Part shown: piece after piece, positions 24,566-36,464 of the stretch
How the letters are laid out: each line of letters begins with the position of its first letter
Position numbering within the stretch: position 1 is the stretch's first letter
NCBI GenBank assembly: GCA_003339415.1
Contig: PDHQ01000025.1
Span: forward strand, 124,001 to 188,000
Source: Ophiocordyceps camponoti-saundersi (nom. inval.)
Lineage: Eukaryota; Ascomycota; Sordariomycetes; Hypocreales; Ophiocordycipitaceae
DNA length: 64,000 bases
Reading direction: 5' to 3'
Made by a program: the position numbers and the translations under genes
The notes under the pieces: generated by a model
Databases searched by the model: none
What the model saw: only the letters and a program-made list of their open reading frames with translations
What the model was told of the DNA's origin: nothing

Positions 24566-27202
24566 ATGAAGATCCCGACCGTCTGGTTGCTCTGTAGGTG
24601 TTCCCTTACCCATCGACGTCAGACCCCTGGCGAGGCTAACCCGAGCGGCCCGATGCAGTGCTCTGGCAGGCCGCCTCGGTACTTGGCACAAACGCGCAGT
24701 ACTACCGCGAGTCGAACCCGGAAAGAGTCGTTCGCCGCGACTCCAAGGACCATGATATCGGCCTCAAGGCAGATGCCGTCGACGAGGAGGAGACCCGCCC
24801 CGTTGTGCGGCAACAAGGTCTGTCTTCGCTCCTCCATCCAAGCCAAAAAGTGCGCTGATGTTAACCTCAACTCAGGCGCCGACCTTGTAGATGCCGCCCT
24901 TGCCGAACTCCGTACGGTCCCACGATCATCGCACGCCCGGCGACGCCAGTCATCCAGTTTGCTCAGCTCCGCCTTTCGCTACATCTTGAACACGATCCCG
25001 ACAACCCCCGCCACCGCGCCGACGCAGGAAAAGTCGTCCAAGGCTCCCGGCGGCGCTCTTCTCAACGCCGTCGACCTGCTCCAGCAGGCTGCCAGCCAGA
25101 ATAACTCGGACGCCTTGCTCATGCTAGCCGAGTTCAACTTCTTCGGCAACTACAGTCATCCTCGAAACCTCAAAACAGCCTTTGATCACTACCAGAATCT
25201 GGCCTCCATTCATGGCAACACGACGGCCCAGTATATGCTGGGCATCTATCACTCGACCGGTATAGGCGGCGTCGTCCCTCGCGACCAGGCCAAGGCCCTG
25301 CTCTACTACACCTTCGCCGCCGCCAAAGGCGACACCCGCGCGGAGATGGCGACGGCGTTTCGACATCACGGCGGAATCGGCGCCGTCAAGGACTGTGAAA
25401 AGGCCGTCAAGTACTATAAGCGGGTCGCTGACAAGGCCATCAAGTGGTACCGCTCAGGACCCCCGGGTGGCATGTCGTGGGTCCATCAAAGCTGGCGCAT
25501 CGCCGACGACGAAGGCGGCATCTACGGCGAGGGGTCCAGCGTTTCCAGCTCGGGCATCAACTCGCGCAAGGCTAGCCCCCACTCGGACGCGCACGCAGCC
25601 ATCGGCGACGTCATCGAGTACCTCGACCTGGTGTCGCAAAAGGGCGATTCCAAGGCATCGTACAATCTCGGACGCATCTATTACGAGGGACAGCGAGGTC
25701 TTGACAAGAACTTTGACCTGGCGCGCAGATACTTCTTTCTCGTAGCGTCGAGGTACTGGAAAAGGGACAGCCGCATCGTGGAGAACCATACCAAGGAAAT
25801 GGAGAAGATGGCGGGCAAGGCTGCTGGCTTCATCGGGCGTATGTATCTCCGTGGCGACGGCGTAGCGCAGAACCTGGACCGAGCCAGGGTCTGGTTCGAG
25901 CGTGGCATCTCGCTGGCCGACGCGCAGTCGCAGTACGGGCGCGGCCTGATGCTGCTCAACGGACTCGGCGGCAAGGAGAACGTCAAGCTAGCCATGGAGT
26001 TGTTTGCCGCCTCGGCTAACCAGGACTATGCGCCGGCGCAGGTCCAGATGGGCCGACTCTATCTGGACCAGGGAGGGCCGGACGACGTCAGAATTGCCAA
26101 CAACCACTTTGAGCTGGCGGCGAGGCACGGAAACATCGAGGCGCATCATTACCTCGCCGAGATGGTCTATAACGGAGTCGGCAGGGAGAAGCTCTGCGGC
26201 GTGTCGCTCAGCTACTACAAAACAGTGGCGGAAAAGGCGGAGCCGCTCGTGTCGTCGTGGGCGGATGCCAACGAGGCGTTCGAGGCCGGCGACATGGAGC
26301 TCGCCCTCCTCTGCTACCTGATGGCGGCAGAACAGGGATACGAAAAGGCACAAACCAATGTGGCCTTTATGCTGGACACGTTGCGGTCCCGGATGGCGGT
26401 CCTGCGCAAGGCGCCGGAAGAGGGCAGCCTGCTCAACAATCCGGGACTCGCGCTCATCTACTGGACGCGGTCGTCGAGACAGGCAAACGTCGACTCGCTG
26501 GTGAAGATGGGGGACTACTACTTTTACGGTATCGGCACGGCACGCGACGTCCTCAAGGCGGTCCAGTGCTACACGGGCGCGTCGGACTATTCGCAGAGCG
26601 CGCAGGCCCTCTTTAACCTGGGCTGGATGCACGAGAACGGCATCGGACTGACGCAGGATTTTCATCTGGCCAAGCGCTTCTACGACCACGCGCTCGAGGT
26701 CAACGAGGAGGCCTATCTGCCGGTGACGCTGAGCCTTCTCAAGCTGCGGGCGCGAAGCGCGTGGAACACGCTCACACACGGGCCCATCCACTCGATCCAG
26801 GACGAGCCGAGTAAGGATTTGGACTTGACCCCATTGAACTAGCACATGCTGACGGCGAGGACAGAGAAGAAAAAGGACCGGTCTCTGTCGGAGTGGATCG
26901 CCAATTTTCTCGAAGACGACACGCTGTCGTACGAGAACGAGGTCCGGGAGCAGAACAGCCTGGACGGGACGATTGGGGCGAACGAGGAGGTGCTCGAGGA
27001 CGGCGGGGTGCTGGAGAGCGTGCTCATCATTGGAGTGACGACGGCGCTGGTACTGTTGCTTTGGTGGAGACAGAGGATGCAGCAAGCACACGGCCAAGCG
27101 GATGAGGAGAGACGGAGGAGAAACAACAACCAAGGGCATGCAAGACCGGGCAACGTCGCCGACGGCTTCCGCGAATGGGCAGCGGGAGGAGGGATGCCCT
27201 GA
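24566..27202 (+). CDS. hrd3: ERAD adaptor Hrd3 (SEL1L homologue)
   Basis: ER-membrane substrate receptor of the Hrd1 ubiquitin ligase. Exons 24566-24593, 24659-24817, 24876-26810, 26865-27202 (819 aa, phases 1/1/1 consistent). Splicing the first 65-nt intron creates a clear signal peptide: MKIPTVW followed by LLLLWQAASVLG. The lumenal part carries many Sel1 (TPR-like) repeats, for example AQYMLGIYHSTGIGG, ASYNLGRIYYEGQRG, AGFIGRMYLRGDGV and ALFNLGWMHENGIG. The last intron (26811-26864) joins DEP to KKKDRSLSEWIANFLE. A single transmembrane segment follows (VLIIGVTTALVLLLWW, about residues 755-777) with a short basic cytosolic tail. Reading through the introns would destroy both the signal peptide and the anchor. 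The gene begins about 300 nt after the LINE and shows no RIP damage. Confidence 0.93.
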
Positions 27203-28284
27203 AGAAAAGGGGGGCGCGGGCGCATGGCCGAGTACCTACTAAAGAAGGGACCAAAAAAAGAAAGGGGGGGGGGGGGGTTTGTTGAAGTGTTTGGGGCTGA
27301 GGTCCCTTGTTCTTCTTCTTCTTCCTCTTCTCTCACTTTCTATCCTCCTCCCCCATATTTCTCTCTCAAGCCCCTTTTCTACTTGTTCTCTTTTTATCCC
27401 CTTCCTCTTCTCTTTCTATTTTCTTAGTCTCAAGCAAATACCCCATTGGCCGAGGGGCCATGACACACAAAGAGGCCGTCTCGAGGATGGGATGGGCGTT
27501 TTTTTCTTCGCCTTTCGTTTCTTATTTTCATCTTTCTTGCCTCATGAAACGGTGTTTTTTTGAAACGGTGCCTCATGGAAGGGTATATCTCTTGGGGGAA
27601 CGATGGCACTCCCCAGAGACCTAGCGGGTAGCGAACGGTAGGTAGCGGGAGGAATAGTTGTCGGATAGCGTACTAGTACTGCAGGTTGGTAGGTAGGCAG
27701 GCAGCTAGGACTCTAGGAGGCTAGCAGGTTAGGAGGCTAGGAGGCCAGGAACAGACAGGAATAGACGGATGATTCAGCCAGTACGGAAAAGGCATCATCA
27801 GAGACAGCTCAGCCAATCAGCTTCCCACCGGCTGACGCGGCTCGAGACGCAGGAGACTGGGCGAAACAGGGAGGGTTCAGTGCCTCTTTGTGTCCAAATC
27901 GTGTGTGTGACGCAAGCAAGCACAAGGACGCTACGAATTTAGGCTTTCGACCGTCGTCCGGGGCGATTATGCTCCGATTTGCGCGTTCCACCTTTTTTCC
28001 TCTCTTCTCTTCCCCTCTTTCTTGTGACTGACTGTCTTTCTCCTCTTCCCTCTTCCAGTATCTTCCCTCTCTTCTGCATTCAGTCAGACAGAAAACCCTT
28101 TTTTTCCCCTTTTCCCCACCCAAAATCTTCTTCTTCTTCTTCCTACTTGATCCGTACCTCGAGTCAACGGAAACCCCATCAAAGTGTCAACTCTCTCTAA
28201 CTCTGTTTGCACTTCGTTTTTTTCTTTGCTTCATCTGCGCGGCGTTTCCGCGTCAAAGCCGTACGCTCTATCGTCAGGAAAAAA
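27203..28284. other. Spacer with pyrimidine tracts
   Basis: This 1.1-kb region between two plus-strand genes holds a G run (27265-27279), CT-rich tracts (27310-27425, 28000-28150) and a short GGTAGG/CTAGGAGG-type degenerate repeat (27640-27750). The CT-rich stretch ahead of 28285 is typical of fungal promoters. No gene is seen. Confidence 0.55.
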
Positions 28285-28890
28285 ATGGATCTGCAGAACG
28301 ATCAGATTCCCGTCGGATGGGTGCGTGAGGGCAATTTCATCGTGCCGTGGTGGCAGAGCAGGGTGAGTTTTGAAAACCATCACGAGTCAGGAAGGATGGG
28401 CTGGCTAACGTTGTGATTGTCGCTAGACGGGCGTCATCGTCAAATGGGTCGTCTTCCTCGTTCTCGTCCTCATCTTTACTCTCTACGTCGTCGGTGGCTA
28501 TCTCCATGCCCGACACAGGATCAAGAAGGGTCTTGCGCCGCTGGCATATCATCGGGTTTGTCTTTCTAATCACGTCGTCGGTTTTCTTTTCCCTTTACTG
28601 ATTCATGGCTTCCGCAGTGTCTTGTTGCGAGACGACGACCGCCCCCGCCGGGCGATTACCACAACGCCTGGCCGCCCAACCAAGGGCCCTACTACCAGTA
28701 CCCGCCACCCAACGGCTACCCCATGAACAATATGGCGGCCCCGCCCGTCTACGATCCCAATCGCCCTCCGACCTACATGGGCGGTCCGCCACCGGACGGT
28801 TCCAAGATCGACCCTTCGCAGTGGAGGAATGAGCCGACGCGCCGCGCGCCCGAGGAGAATGCGGCGCCCGGCTATCAGCCTCGGCCGTAA
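28285..28890 (+). CDS. RCR-family membrane protein (Congo red resistance / chitin regulation type)
   Basis: Exons 28285-28362, 28427-28555, 28618-28890 (159 aa, all phase 0). A short N-terminus is followed by one transmembrane segment (about residues 31-52, core WVVFLVLVLIFTLYVVGGYL), a basic stop-transfer HARHRIKKG, then a Pro/Tyr/Asn-rich cytosolic tail. The tail contains PY motifs PPVYD and PPTYM, as in yeast Rcr1/Rcr2, which recruit Rsp5 ubiquitin ligase and affect chitin deposition and vacuolar sorting. The family call rests on the architecture (single TM plus PPxY tail), so other PY-motif adaptor proteins are possible. The stop is 144 nt from that of the convergent neighbour. Confidence 0.72.
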
Positions 28891-29034
28891 TGATTACATT
28901 GCTGGCTTGGGAAGGGCTACTTATGAGCTGCGAAGCGAGGAATGCCGGTGCAACGCATTACGATATGAGGATTGGCAGGCAAATGCTTTTTTAATTGTTA
29001 AAATTCACCGCTACTATTCGCCTCTCTTTTACGG

Positions 29035-29739
29035 TCATGATAAATCAGGTGAAGACATGTCGACGTCCATGGGTTCGGAGTCTTGAGGGTCGAATCTGGT
29101 ACGAGAAGCCTCGTCAGGAGCCTCGTCTTGGACGTGGTCACCTTGCCTCTCGAGCCTCTGCTTCTCGCGTAGCCTGTGCCTGGCGTCGAGGATGGCGCGA
29201 CGAACGCCATCGCGGTCTTCGGGAACGGTCAACGAGCGGGGATCATTGTAGAGCACCATCTGCATGCCGGCGAGGTCTCCGTCCGGACTGGTCAAGACGG
29301 CGGGCGGGATGCGACTCTGGCGGAGGTGGCGGTCGAGGTCGGGAAGGAAGACGAGACGGCCGTCTTCGGCTTCGCTATCGGACGAGAGTTCGTCTTCCAT
29401 GTTGTAGATGTAGACTTTGTCCTTTGAGTCGTCGATTTGCATCCGGTCATCATTTTGGGTCGGGGGGCTCGGCGTCGGTGTCTTTGGTACGGGGACGTAG
29501 AGCTTGGAACCGCCTTGCTCTGGGTACAAGGATGGGGGCGTGAGTGGGGTGAGAGGAGGAGGAGCAGGAGGCGAGAAAGGCACACCAAGGTTAAGAAGAC
29601 TTAGACGTTTGGAAAGTCGTCTGTCGCCATCGTGGGTGGTTGCCTTGCGCTTTCGCGATTGTCGTGGTGGTGGTGGTGATTGCGATGGTGGTGGCTGATG
29701 TTGAGGCGGCTCCTCCGGCATCTTTTGCTGCGTCATCAT
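29035..29739 (-). CDS. Unrecognised acidic nuclear-type protein
   Basis: Single-exon frame of 234 aa from the ATG at 29739; a second ATG follows immediately at 29736. I do not recognise the family. The N-terminal third is Pro/Gln-rich with a basic cluster SRKRKATTHDGDRRLSKRL that could be a nuclear localisation signal. Mid-protein is KVYIYNMEDELSSDSEAEDG and LVFLPDLDRHLR, then MVLYNDPRSLTVPEDRDGVR and a charged helix ILDARHRLREKQRLERQ. The acidic end is EPMDVDMSSPDLS. The low-complexity start next to a well-ordered core suggests a real protein. It is divergent from alanyl-tRNA synthetase and convergent with the RCR-like gene. Confidence 0.65.
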   Translation of the reverse strand: MMTQQKMPEEPPQHQPPPSQSPPPPRQSRKRKATTHDGDRRLSKRLSLLNLGVPFSPPAPPPLTPLTPPSLYPEQGGSKLYVPVPKTPTPSPPTQNDDRMQIDDSKDKVYIYNMEDELSSDSEAEDGRLVFLPDLDRHLRQSRIPPAVLTSPDGDLAGMQMVLYNDPRSLTVPEDRDGVRRAILDARHRLREKQRLERQGDHVQDEAPDEASRTRFDPQDSEPMDVDMSSPDLS

Positions 29740-30181
29740 CCTTGTCTTTTTCCTCTCTTTTGAACCGACGACGATTTTGCGCGCGCGCTCATAAACCACG
29801 AGAGGAAGGAGAAGAGGAAGAAGAAGAGATCGAATGACACTTTTAACACGTTCTTTTGTCTTTTGCCTTTATTAAGGAGAAGAGACCCTTTTGTGTGTGT
29901 GTGTGGCACCTTTTTATAAGGGAAAGGGGGGGGAGGAGGAGAAGGAGAGAGGCGCGGGCGGAAGAGGGAGTATGCGGGCCTCGACGGCCGCCACGGGCCC
30001 CTCGTCGTCTCACGCTTGTAGAAGTTTCTACGGATATCGAACCCACCAACGACATCACCATCAGCATCATCACCACCATCGCCTCTTCCTCTCGCGTATC
30101 CTGTTGGAGCAGCGACAACGACATCAACAGCTTCTTCGATCACGGCCTTTTTTGCCATTTCTTTCGCTTCGGAAGCTCACC

Positions 30182-33100
30182 ATGGGCGGCCACGTCGAAT
30201 GGCCCGCTGCCCGTGTGCGCAAGACTTTTTTCGACTTCTTTGCTCAGCGAGGACATACCATTGGCAAGCTCTTTCTTGGTGACGATATGAAGAGGAAAAA
30301 AACACATCTACTGACACATTCGTTCTCTTCCTCGATTAGTCCCCTCCGGCTCCGTCGTGCCTCATAATGACCCCTCTCTACTCTTCACCAACGCTGGCAT
30401 GAACCAGTTCAAACCCATCTTCCTGGGAACCATCGGTCAGACCGATCCCATGGCTCGTCTCAAGCGCGCCGCCGACTCGCAAAAGGTCATTCGAGCTGGA
30501 GGAAAGCACAACGATCTCGATGACGTCGGCAAGGATAGCTATCATCATACCTTCTTCGAGATGCTCGGCAACTGGTCCTTTGGCGACTACTTCAAGTCCG
30601 AGGCCATCTCCATGGCCTGGGAGCTCCTGACGACCGTCTACCGCCTCGATCGTGATCGTCTTTACGTCACCTACTTCGAGGGTAATCCTGACGTCGGCCT
30701 CGAACCGGACCTCGAAGCCAGGGACTTGTGGGAGAAAATCGGTGTGCGCCCAGACCACATCCTTCCGGGCAATATGCGCGACAACTTCTGGGAGATGGGA
30801 GATCAGGGACCCTGCGGCCCTTGCAGCGAGATTCACTACGACAAGATTGGTGACCGCAACGCTGCTCACCTGGTTAACCAGGACGATCCGATGGTCGTCG
30901 AGATCTGGAACATCGTCTTCATCCAGTACGACCGGCAAAAGGACAAGTCTCTCAAGCCCCTGCCCGCCAAGCACGTTGACACCGGCATGGGCTACGAACG
31001 TCTCGTCTCGGCCCTGCAAAATACTGATTCCAACTACGCGACTGACTGCTTCAGCCCTCTCTTCGACCGCATCCAGCACGTCACCGGCGTAAGGCCCTAC
31101 TCTGACAAGTATGGCAAGGATGACGTCGACGGCATCGACACCGCCTATCGTGTCGTCGCCGACCATATACGCACCCTTTCCTTTGCCATGGCCGACGGCG
31201 CCGTGCCCAACAACGACGGCCGCGGCTACGTTATCCGTCGCATCCTTCGCCGAGGCGTGCGATACGCTCGCAAGTACTTCAATGCCGAGATCGGCTCCTT
31301 CTTCTCCAAGATCCTGCCCGCCTTGATCGATGACATGGGCGAGCAGTTCCCCGAGCTGGTCAGCAAGAGAAAGGACATTGAAGAGATTCTCGACGAGGAA
31401 GAGGTGGCCTTTGCCCGGACCCTGGACCGCGGCGAGGCTCAGTTCGAGAAGCACGCGGCCAAGGCGGCCAGAGACAAGACGAGCAAGCTCGACGGCGACA
31501 CCGTCTGGCGTCTCTACGACACCTTTGGCTTCCCCGTCGACCTGACGAGGCTCATGGCCGAAGAGCGCGGACTCGAAATCGACGAGGCCGAGGTCCAAGT
31601 CGCCCGAGAGGCGGCGCGCGAGGCGAGCAAGGCCGTCAAGGATGCCGTTGACACTTTTGCCAAGCTCGACGTCCACCAGATTGCCGAGCTGGAGCAGCAG
31701 CGAGGTGTGGCTCGCACCGACGACGACGCCAAGTTCGTCAGGGGAGACTGCAAGGCCAAGGTGCAGCTCGTCTTCGACGGCAAGGCCTTCCACACGTCGA
31801 CCAAGGATCTCCCCCCCAACTCGGCCGTCGGCATCCTCGTCGACAGGACAAACTTTTACGCCGAGTCGGGCGGCCAGGTTGCCGACACGGGCCGCATCGT
31901 CATCGACGACGTGGCCGAGTTCAAGGTCATGGACGTGCAAAACTACGGCGGCTACATCCTCCACAGCGGCTACGTCAGCTACGGTGCCCTGTCGGCCGGA
32001 GACTCCGTCATCTGCGAGTACGACGAGCTGCGGCGAGACCCGATACGCCACAACCACAGCGGCACCCACGTGCTGAATCACGCCCTGCGAGAGGTGCTGG
32101 GAGACGACGTCAACCAAAAGGGCTCGCTGGTCGATCACGAGAAGCTGCGGTTCGACTTTTCCCACAAGTCACAGGTCAAGCTGGACGAGCTTCGCAAGAT
32201 CGAGGAGCTGGCCAACGGCTACATCCGGCGCGACGCGGCCGTCTACGCCAAGGACGTCGACCTTGACCTCGCCCGCGAGATCGAGGGAGTCCGCGCCGTC
32301 TTCGGCGAGACGTACCCCAACCCCGTCCGGGTAGTCTCCATCGGCATGGACATTGACAAGATGCTCGCCGACCCCAAGAAGCCCGAGTGGCGCCAGTACA
32401 GCGTCGAGTTCTGCGGCGGCACCCACGTCGACAAGACGGGAAGCATCAAGGACCTCGTCCTGGTGGAGGAGAGCGGCATCGCCAAGGGCATCCGCCGAAT
32501 CGTCGCCTACACGGGCGAGGAGGCGCACCGGGTACAGCGCGAGGCGGCCTCCTTCTCCGCCCGGCTCGACGCCCTCGACGCGCTGCCGGCGGGCGCGGAA
32601 AAGGAGGCCCGGGTCAAGACGGTCTCGCAGGAGCTCAGCCAGCTGGTGGTGTCGACGCTCGCCAAGGAGGACCTCAACCGGCGCTTTCAGAAGACGGCGA
32701 CGGCGGTGGTGGCGGAGCAGAAGAAGCGGCAAAAGGCAGAGGCCAAGACGGCGCTCGACGCGGTGCTAGGCCACTTTGCTAAGAAGGAGGATGCCATGTG
32801 GTTCGTTGGCAGGCTGCCTATCGGGGCCAATGCCAAGGCCCTCACCGAGGTGATGAAGCATTTCCAGGCTAAGGATAAGGAGAGGACGGTTTACATGTTT
32901 GGAGGTGGAGAGGAGGAGGGCGCTGTCGTGCATGGTGTATACGTCGGGACGGTGAGTTTTTTTTCCCTTTCTCTCTTCTCTTCTGTAACCCTGCTTTTTT
33001 CTTTTCTTCTTCTTGGCTCTTGAAAGCATGACGAGAGAGCTGACGAGGCATATAACTAGCATCTCTCTGAGAAGGGCGTCACGGCTGAGCAGTGGTCCTC

Positions 33101-33236
33101 TTCTGTCTCGGAGGTGGTGGGCGGTCGATCTGGGGGTAAAGAGCCTACGCGTCAGGGCCAGGGGACGAGGCCGGAGAAGACGGATGAGGGGGTCGAGATG
33201 GCGGAGAGGTGGCTTCGGGAGAAGTTGAAGCAGTGA
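30182..33236 (+). CDS. ala1: Alanyl-tRNA synthetase (cytosolic, probably also mitochondrial)
   Basis: Charges tRNA-Ala. Exons 30182-30263, 30340-32951, 33060-33236 (956 aa). The start is the ATG in strong context CACCATGG. The class II catalytic core is complete: [70 protein letters not shown] and [11 protein letters not shown]. The editing domain has HNHSGTH near residue 597 and the CGGTH zinc site near 718. The C-terminal C-Ala domain follows. Intron 1 (30264-30339) must be GC-AG to give [16 protein letters not shown]; a GT donor 15 nt later would insert five residues. The second intron is 108 nt. An in-frame upstream ATG at 29972 extends the protein by 70 residues (see findings). AlaRS is usually one gene serving both compartments in fungi. 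Confidence 0.96.
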
Positions 33237-33521
33237 TGTGCGATCTTCTCTCCCGTCTCTCTTGTAGGATGTCTCGTGTGGATTGGTTTCGCGGGAGATG
33301 TGAGGTATAGTTGTAGATGGAGTAGGAGACGTGAGAGATTTACTCGGGGAAAGGAAAAGGACAAGACGTAGAATAGGAGAGAGGATGAAAAGATGGACGT
33401 GACTTTCAACGTAAAGGCTAGATGGGGTATGAATGCATGCATCTATCTACGACAACGTACACGCTACAGTTGTCTCTCATCCCATGCTACTCATCTAAAA
33501 GGTAGATGATGAGAAACACAT

Positions 33522-35123
33522 TCACACGGTCAGCAAGACGCTCGCGTTCCGATAGTGCGACAGAAGAGGGTTCTCCCCGCTGCGGGTGCGGGTACGATCG
33601 ACGTCTGCCCAGCGGGTCATGAAGTCGCAGTGGGAGGAGACGCGCGAAAGCTTGCCTGTGACGGCGCGGTAGAGGGCTTCCGCGACGGAGAAGTCGGTTG
33701 GGAAGAGGATGTCGAAATAGCCTTGATGGACCTGGAAAGGGGTCAGCTTTACAAGAAGGATAGGGGAAAAGGGGGGTTAGGAAAAGATGAAGAGTTATGT
33801 ATAGAATGAAAGTGGGTATACCAGAGGCGTCGTGACGGGTACCATCTGTCGACGGTACCGCGTCTGAACGACGGGCGCGTTCAACCCGTCAATCGCCTGA
33901 GGCAACTCGTCGAAATCGGAAGCCAAGAGCCGATGGGCGGGGAAGTACCGATCGAGGACTTCGAAGAGCTGCATCAGACGGGTGGGTATGAATTCGGGCC
34001 GCGAAAGGTTGGCGGCGAAGGGGAGACGGCTGAGGATTCTGCGAAGGTGGGCGTTCGGATGATAGGGACGGGGATAGAATCCCGCTGTCGCTGCGTCTCG
34101 TACGGAGAAGAAGCGCGAGGCGACTGGGTCCAGGGGTCGGGCGTAGAATTCGTATAGATCGCCTAGGGAGTCGACGAGGACGTGTCCCTGAAGAGGTTGG
34201 GGAGGTAGGTTTTCGCCTTGGTTTTGTGCTGTTTCGGAAGAGACGTCGTATCGGATACAGTCGTGAGCCAGGTTATCCATGACTTCGAGGGCGAGGAAGA
34301 AGCAGGGTTTAGGAACGTATCGATTCCAATCGAAGATGGAAACGGGGACAATCTCCACCCTTTCCGTGTGGCCTTTGGCCTCGGCTGATTCTTGTAATCG
34401 CTTGCTTTGTATAGCGGCGAGAGAGGGCGAGATCTCAATGACGGTGAAGCGCGTACGGGCGTATACGTCTGGATCAACCTGACGGATGAAATCAAGCATG
34501 TTAAGCATAAGCGTTCCCCTCCCAGCGCCCATTTCGAAAATCACCAAGTCGTCGTAGGGATACGTCGTAAGTCGATAATTTGCAACGAGATACCGCGCTA
34601 TAGCCTCGGCGTAGACGGCTCCAAACAACTCCGTAGGCGTATGCCAAAGCTGACGTGTTTCCACGACCCGACCAGCTTCCGCGTCGAGGTCATCTTCGAA
34701 TTTCGTATAGCGACGACCGAGCTCAGCTTGAAAAGAGAGCTCATCTCGTAGATTGAAGAAATCAAACGGTTCGCCTGGCGTGAAGATGACGGCTTCTTTC
34801 GAGAAGTAGCCGTAGGAAGGGTTATAGAGACTATCCTCGATGAAATCCCGAAGCAGCATCTTCGCCCTCCGAGGTCTCTCCGTCCTCCTCCTCAGATCGC
34901 GAGCCGATAGATAAGGGTAACGCTTAAACTCCTCGCTTCGATCTTCAGGAAGCATGTTCGTTCTTTGCTGCCATCTGCTCTCGTTGGTCTTCATGCCACG
35001 GTCACGGACGGACTCTGTAGTCTTGACACTACTTCCGTACGGCCTTCGGAGACAGAATGGGCTTCGCCGTCGGAAAAGGTGCTTGAATAGCTTCGTTGCT
35101 AACAGCGGTGGCGTGGTCTCCAT
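33522..35123 (-). CDS. NDUFAF7/MidA-type SAM-dependent protein arginine methyltransferase
   Basis: Mitochondrial family that dimethylates complex I subunit NDUFS2 during assembly. Exons 35123-33822 and 33731-33522 (503 aa); the 90-nt intron 33732-33821 uses donor GTATAC and acceptor CCAG and is in phase 0. The start region (LFKHLFRRRSPFCLRRPYGS) is basic with no early acidic cluster after residue 2, fitting a mitochondrial presequence. The core shows MLLRDFIEDSLYNPSYGYFS, the SAM-binding VIFEMGAGRGTLMLNML, VIEISPSLAAIQ and FFLALEVMDNLAHD. Without the second exon the C-terminus VHQGYFDILFPTDFSVAEAL, typical of the family, would be lost. The gene is convergent with ala1. Confidence 0.85.
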
Positions 35124-36464
35124 TGATGGAAACGGTTGGGAGGACAGGGAGAGGAAAGGTCTTGGTGAGGAATGGAGGCGATTGTTGCTGCTGTCTCGCT
35201 TTTTTTTTGGTGGTGATGGATTTGGCGATGACGCGGGGTCACGTTTGGGTCACGTGTTTTGATTAGATGTCTACGATGAGGGGATGAGGCATCACGAGCG
35301 TCGGTTTTTTCTCATGATACTGCACATGTAGTTGTACTCTACTGCTTTTATACCTATGTATAGCTGTTTGTTGAAGTATCTGACTTGATATCATCCTTAT
35401 AACCGATGGCTTCAATAGGTATACAGCACGGTATACCGAACAAGCAACAAACCATTACGAAGAACTCACAGCTCAAGAATAAGGGAAGAGGAAACCCATC
35501 ATCGAAAGATGGCATAAAGCATTCAGAGAGGAGAGAAAGAAACGAACCAAACCATAGCTTCCTGCCTTTCTCTGCCACGAGTCAAGTCCAGCCACTGACA
35601 TCATAAGCATAACAGCTTCAAGGGACAAGTAAAACAAAAAAAGCTTACCAAGTTCCGAATTCCTATCTTCCCGCCTTTTCCTCACCTAGGTCTTACCTAG
35701 TTATCAGCTACCTACCTAGGTAGTTAGTTAGTCAAGCATCCAGCGCACGCGAAATGTCGATTTGAAATCCTTTTCTGAACCATTCTCTCGTGGAGATGCC
35801 ACGCTAAAGCCACGTGCCGTCATCGAGAGCTGAAATCCATGTGAAACCTCGTTCTCGGATCTACCTGGTGATGACCGACCGACGGTGATGGGAGGATTGC
35901 CACGAGTTTCGTCCCCCTGAGCTGCGTGTTTGTTCTTCGGTTATACAGATCTGGTTTAGGTCTTCATTTTGTGCTTGTTATCATCGATGGCTTGTCCATG
36001 CCACGTTGTGGTTTACTTGCAGGAGGTGGGAAGTCGTACTTGGGTATTCATCTTATAGAGGACATCACAACCTTATTGACTCACCGAGTAGTCCTTTCAG
36101 AGAAAACGTAGAGCGATATGTAGAGCGTAAGTCTTGTCATAAAAGTCAATCACGAAAGAGACAAGATCAAGACAGGCGCCATCCTCCTAAAGTCCGAGAA
36201 AGGCATTCATCCCCATCAAGATCCGAACTGAGACCGATCCATCAGTTTCCAACCCCAAGAAAAACCACCACGCGAATTCCAATCATGATTCACACAGAAA
36301 CCCACACCCTAACTCAACCCAGCATAGAAACCAATAGATACGAAGAGCAAAGAAACCAACTATAAAGAAGAGAGAACACATCCTCCCTCACCCATCACTC
36401 CATCCCATCACACAACAGCCAAAGAACCCAACATACAAAATAAAGGGTGAAAAAAAAAAAAGCC
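35124..36464. other. 1.3-kb spacer
   Basis: Divergent region between the methyltransferase gene (minus) and the small secreted protein gene (plus). It includes a CTACCTACCTAGGTAG near-palindrome (35706-35725). No credible gene or RNA is seen. Confidence 0.5.

Noticed and set aside
24548..24890. Direct read-through start for hrd3 at 24548
   Set aside because: It gives no signal peptide. Splicing two short introns from the ATG at 24566 gives a perfect signal peptide and the conserved continuation.
32353..32782. Arg/Ser- and Gly-rich plus-strand frames within alanyl-tRNA synthetase
   Set aside because: Out-of-frame shadows caused by high third-position GC of the real gene.
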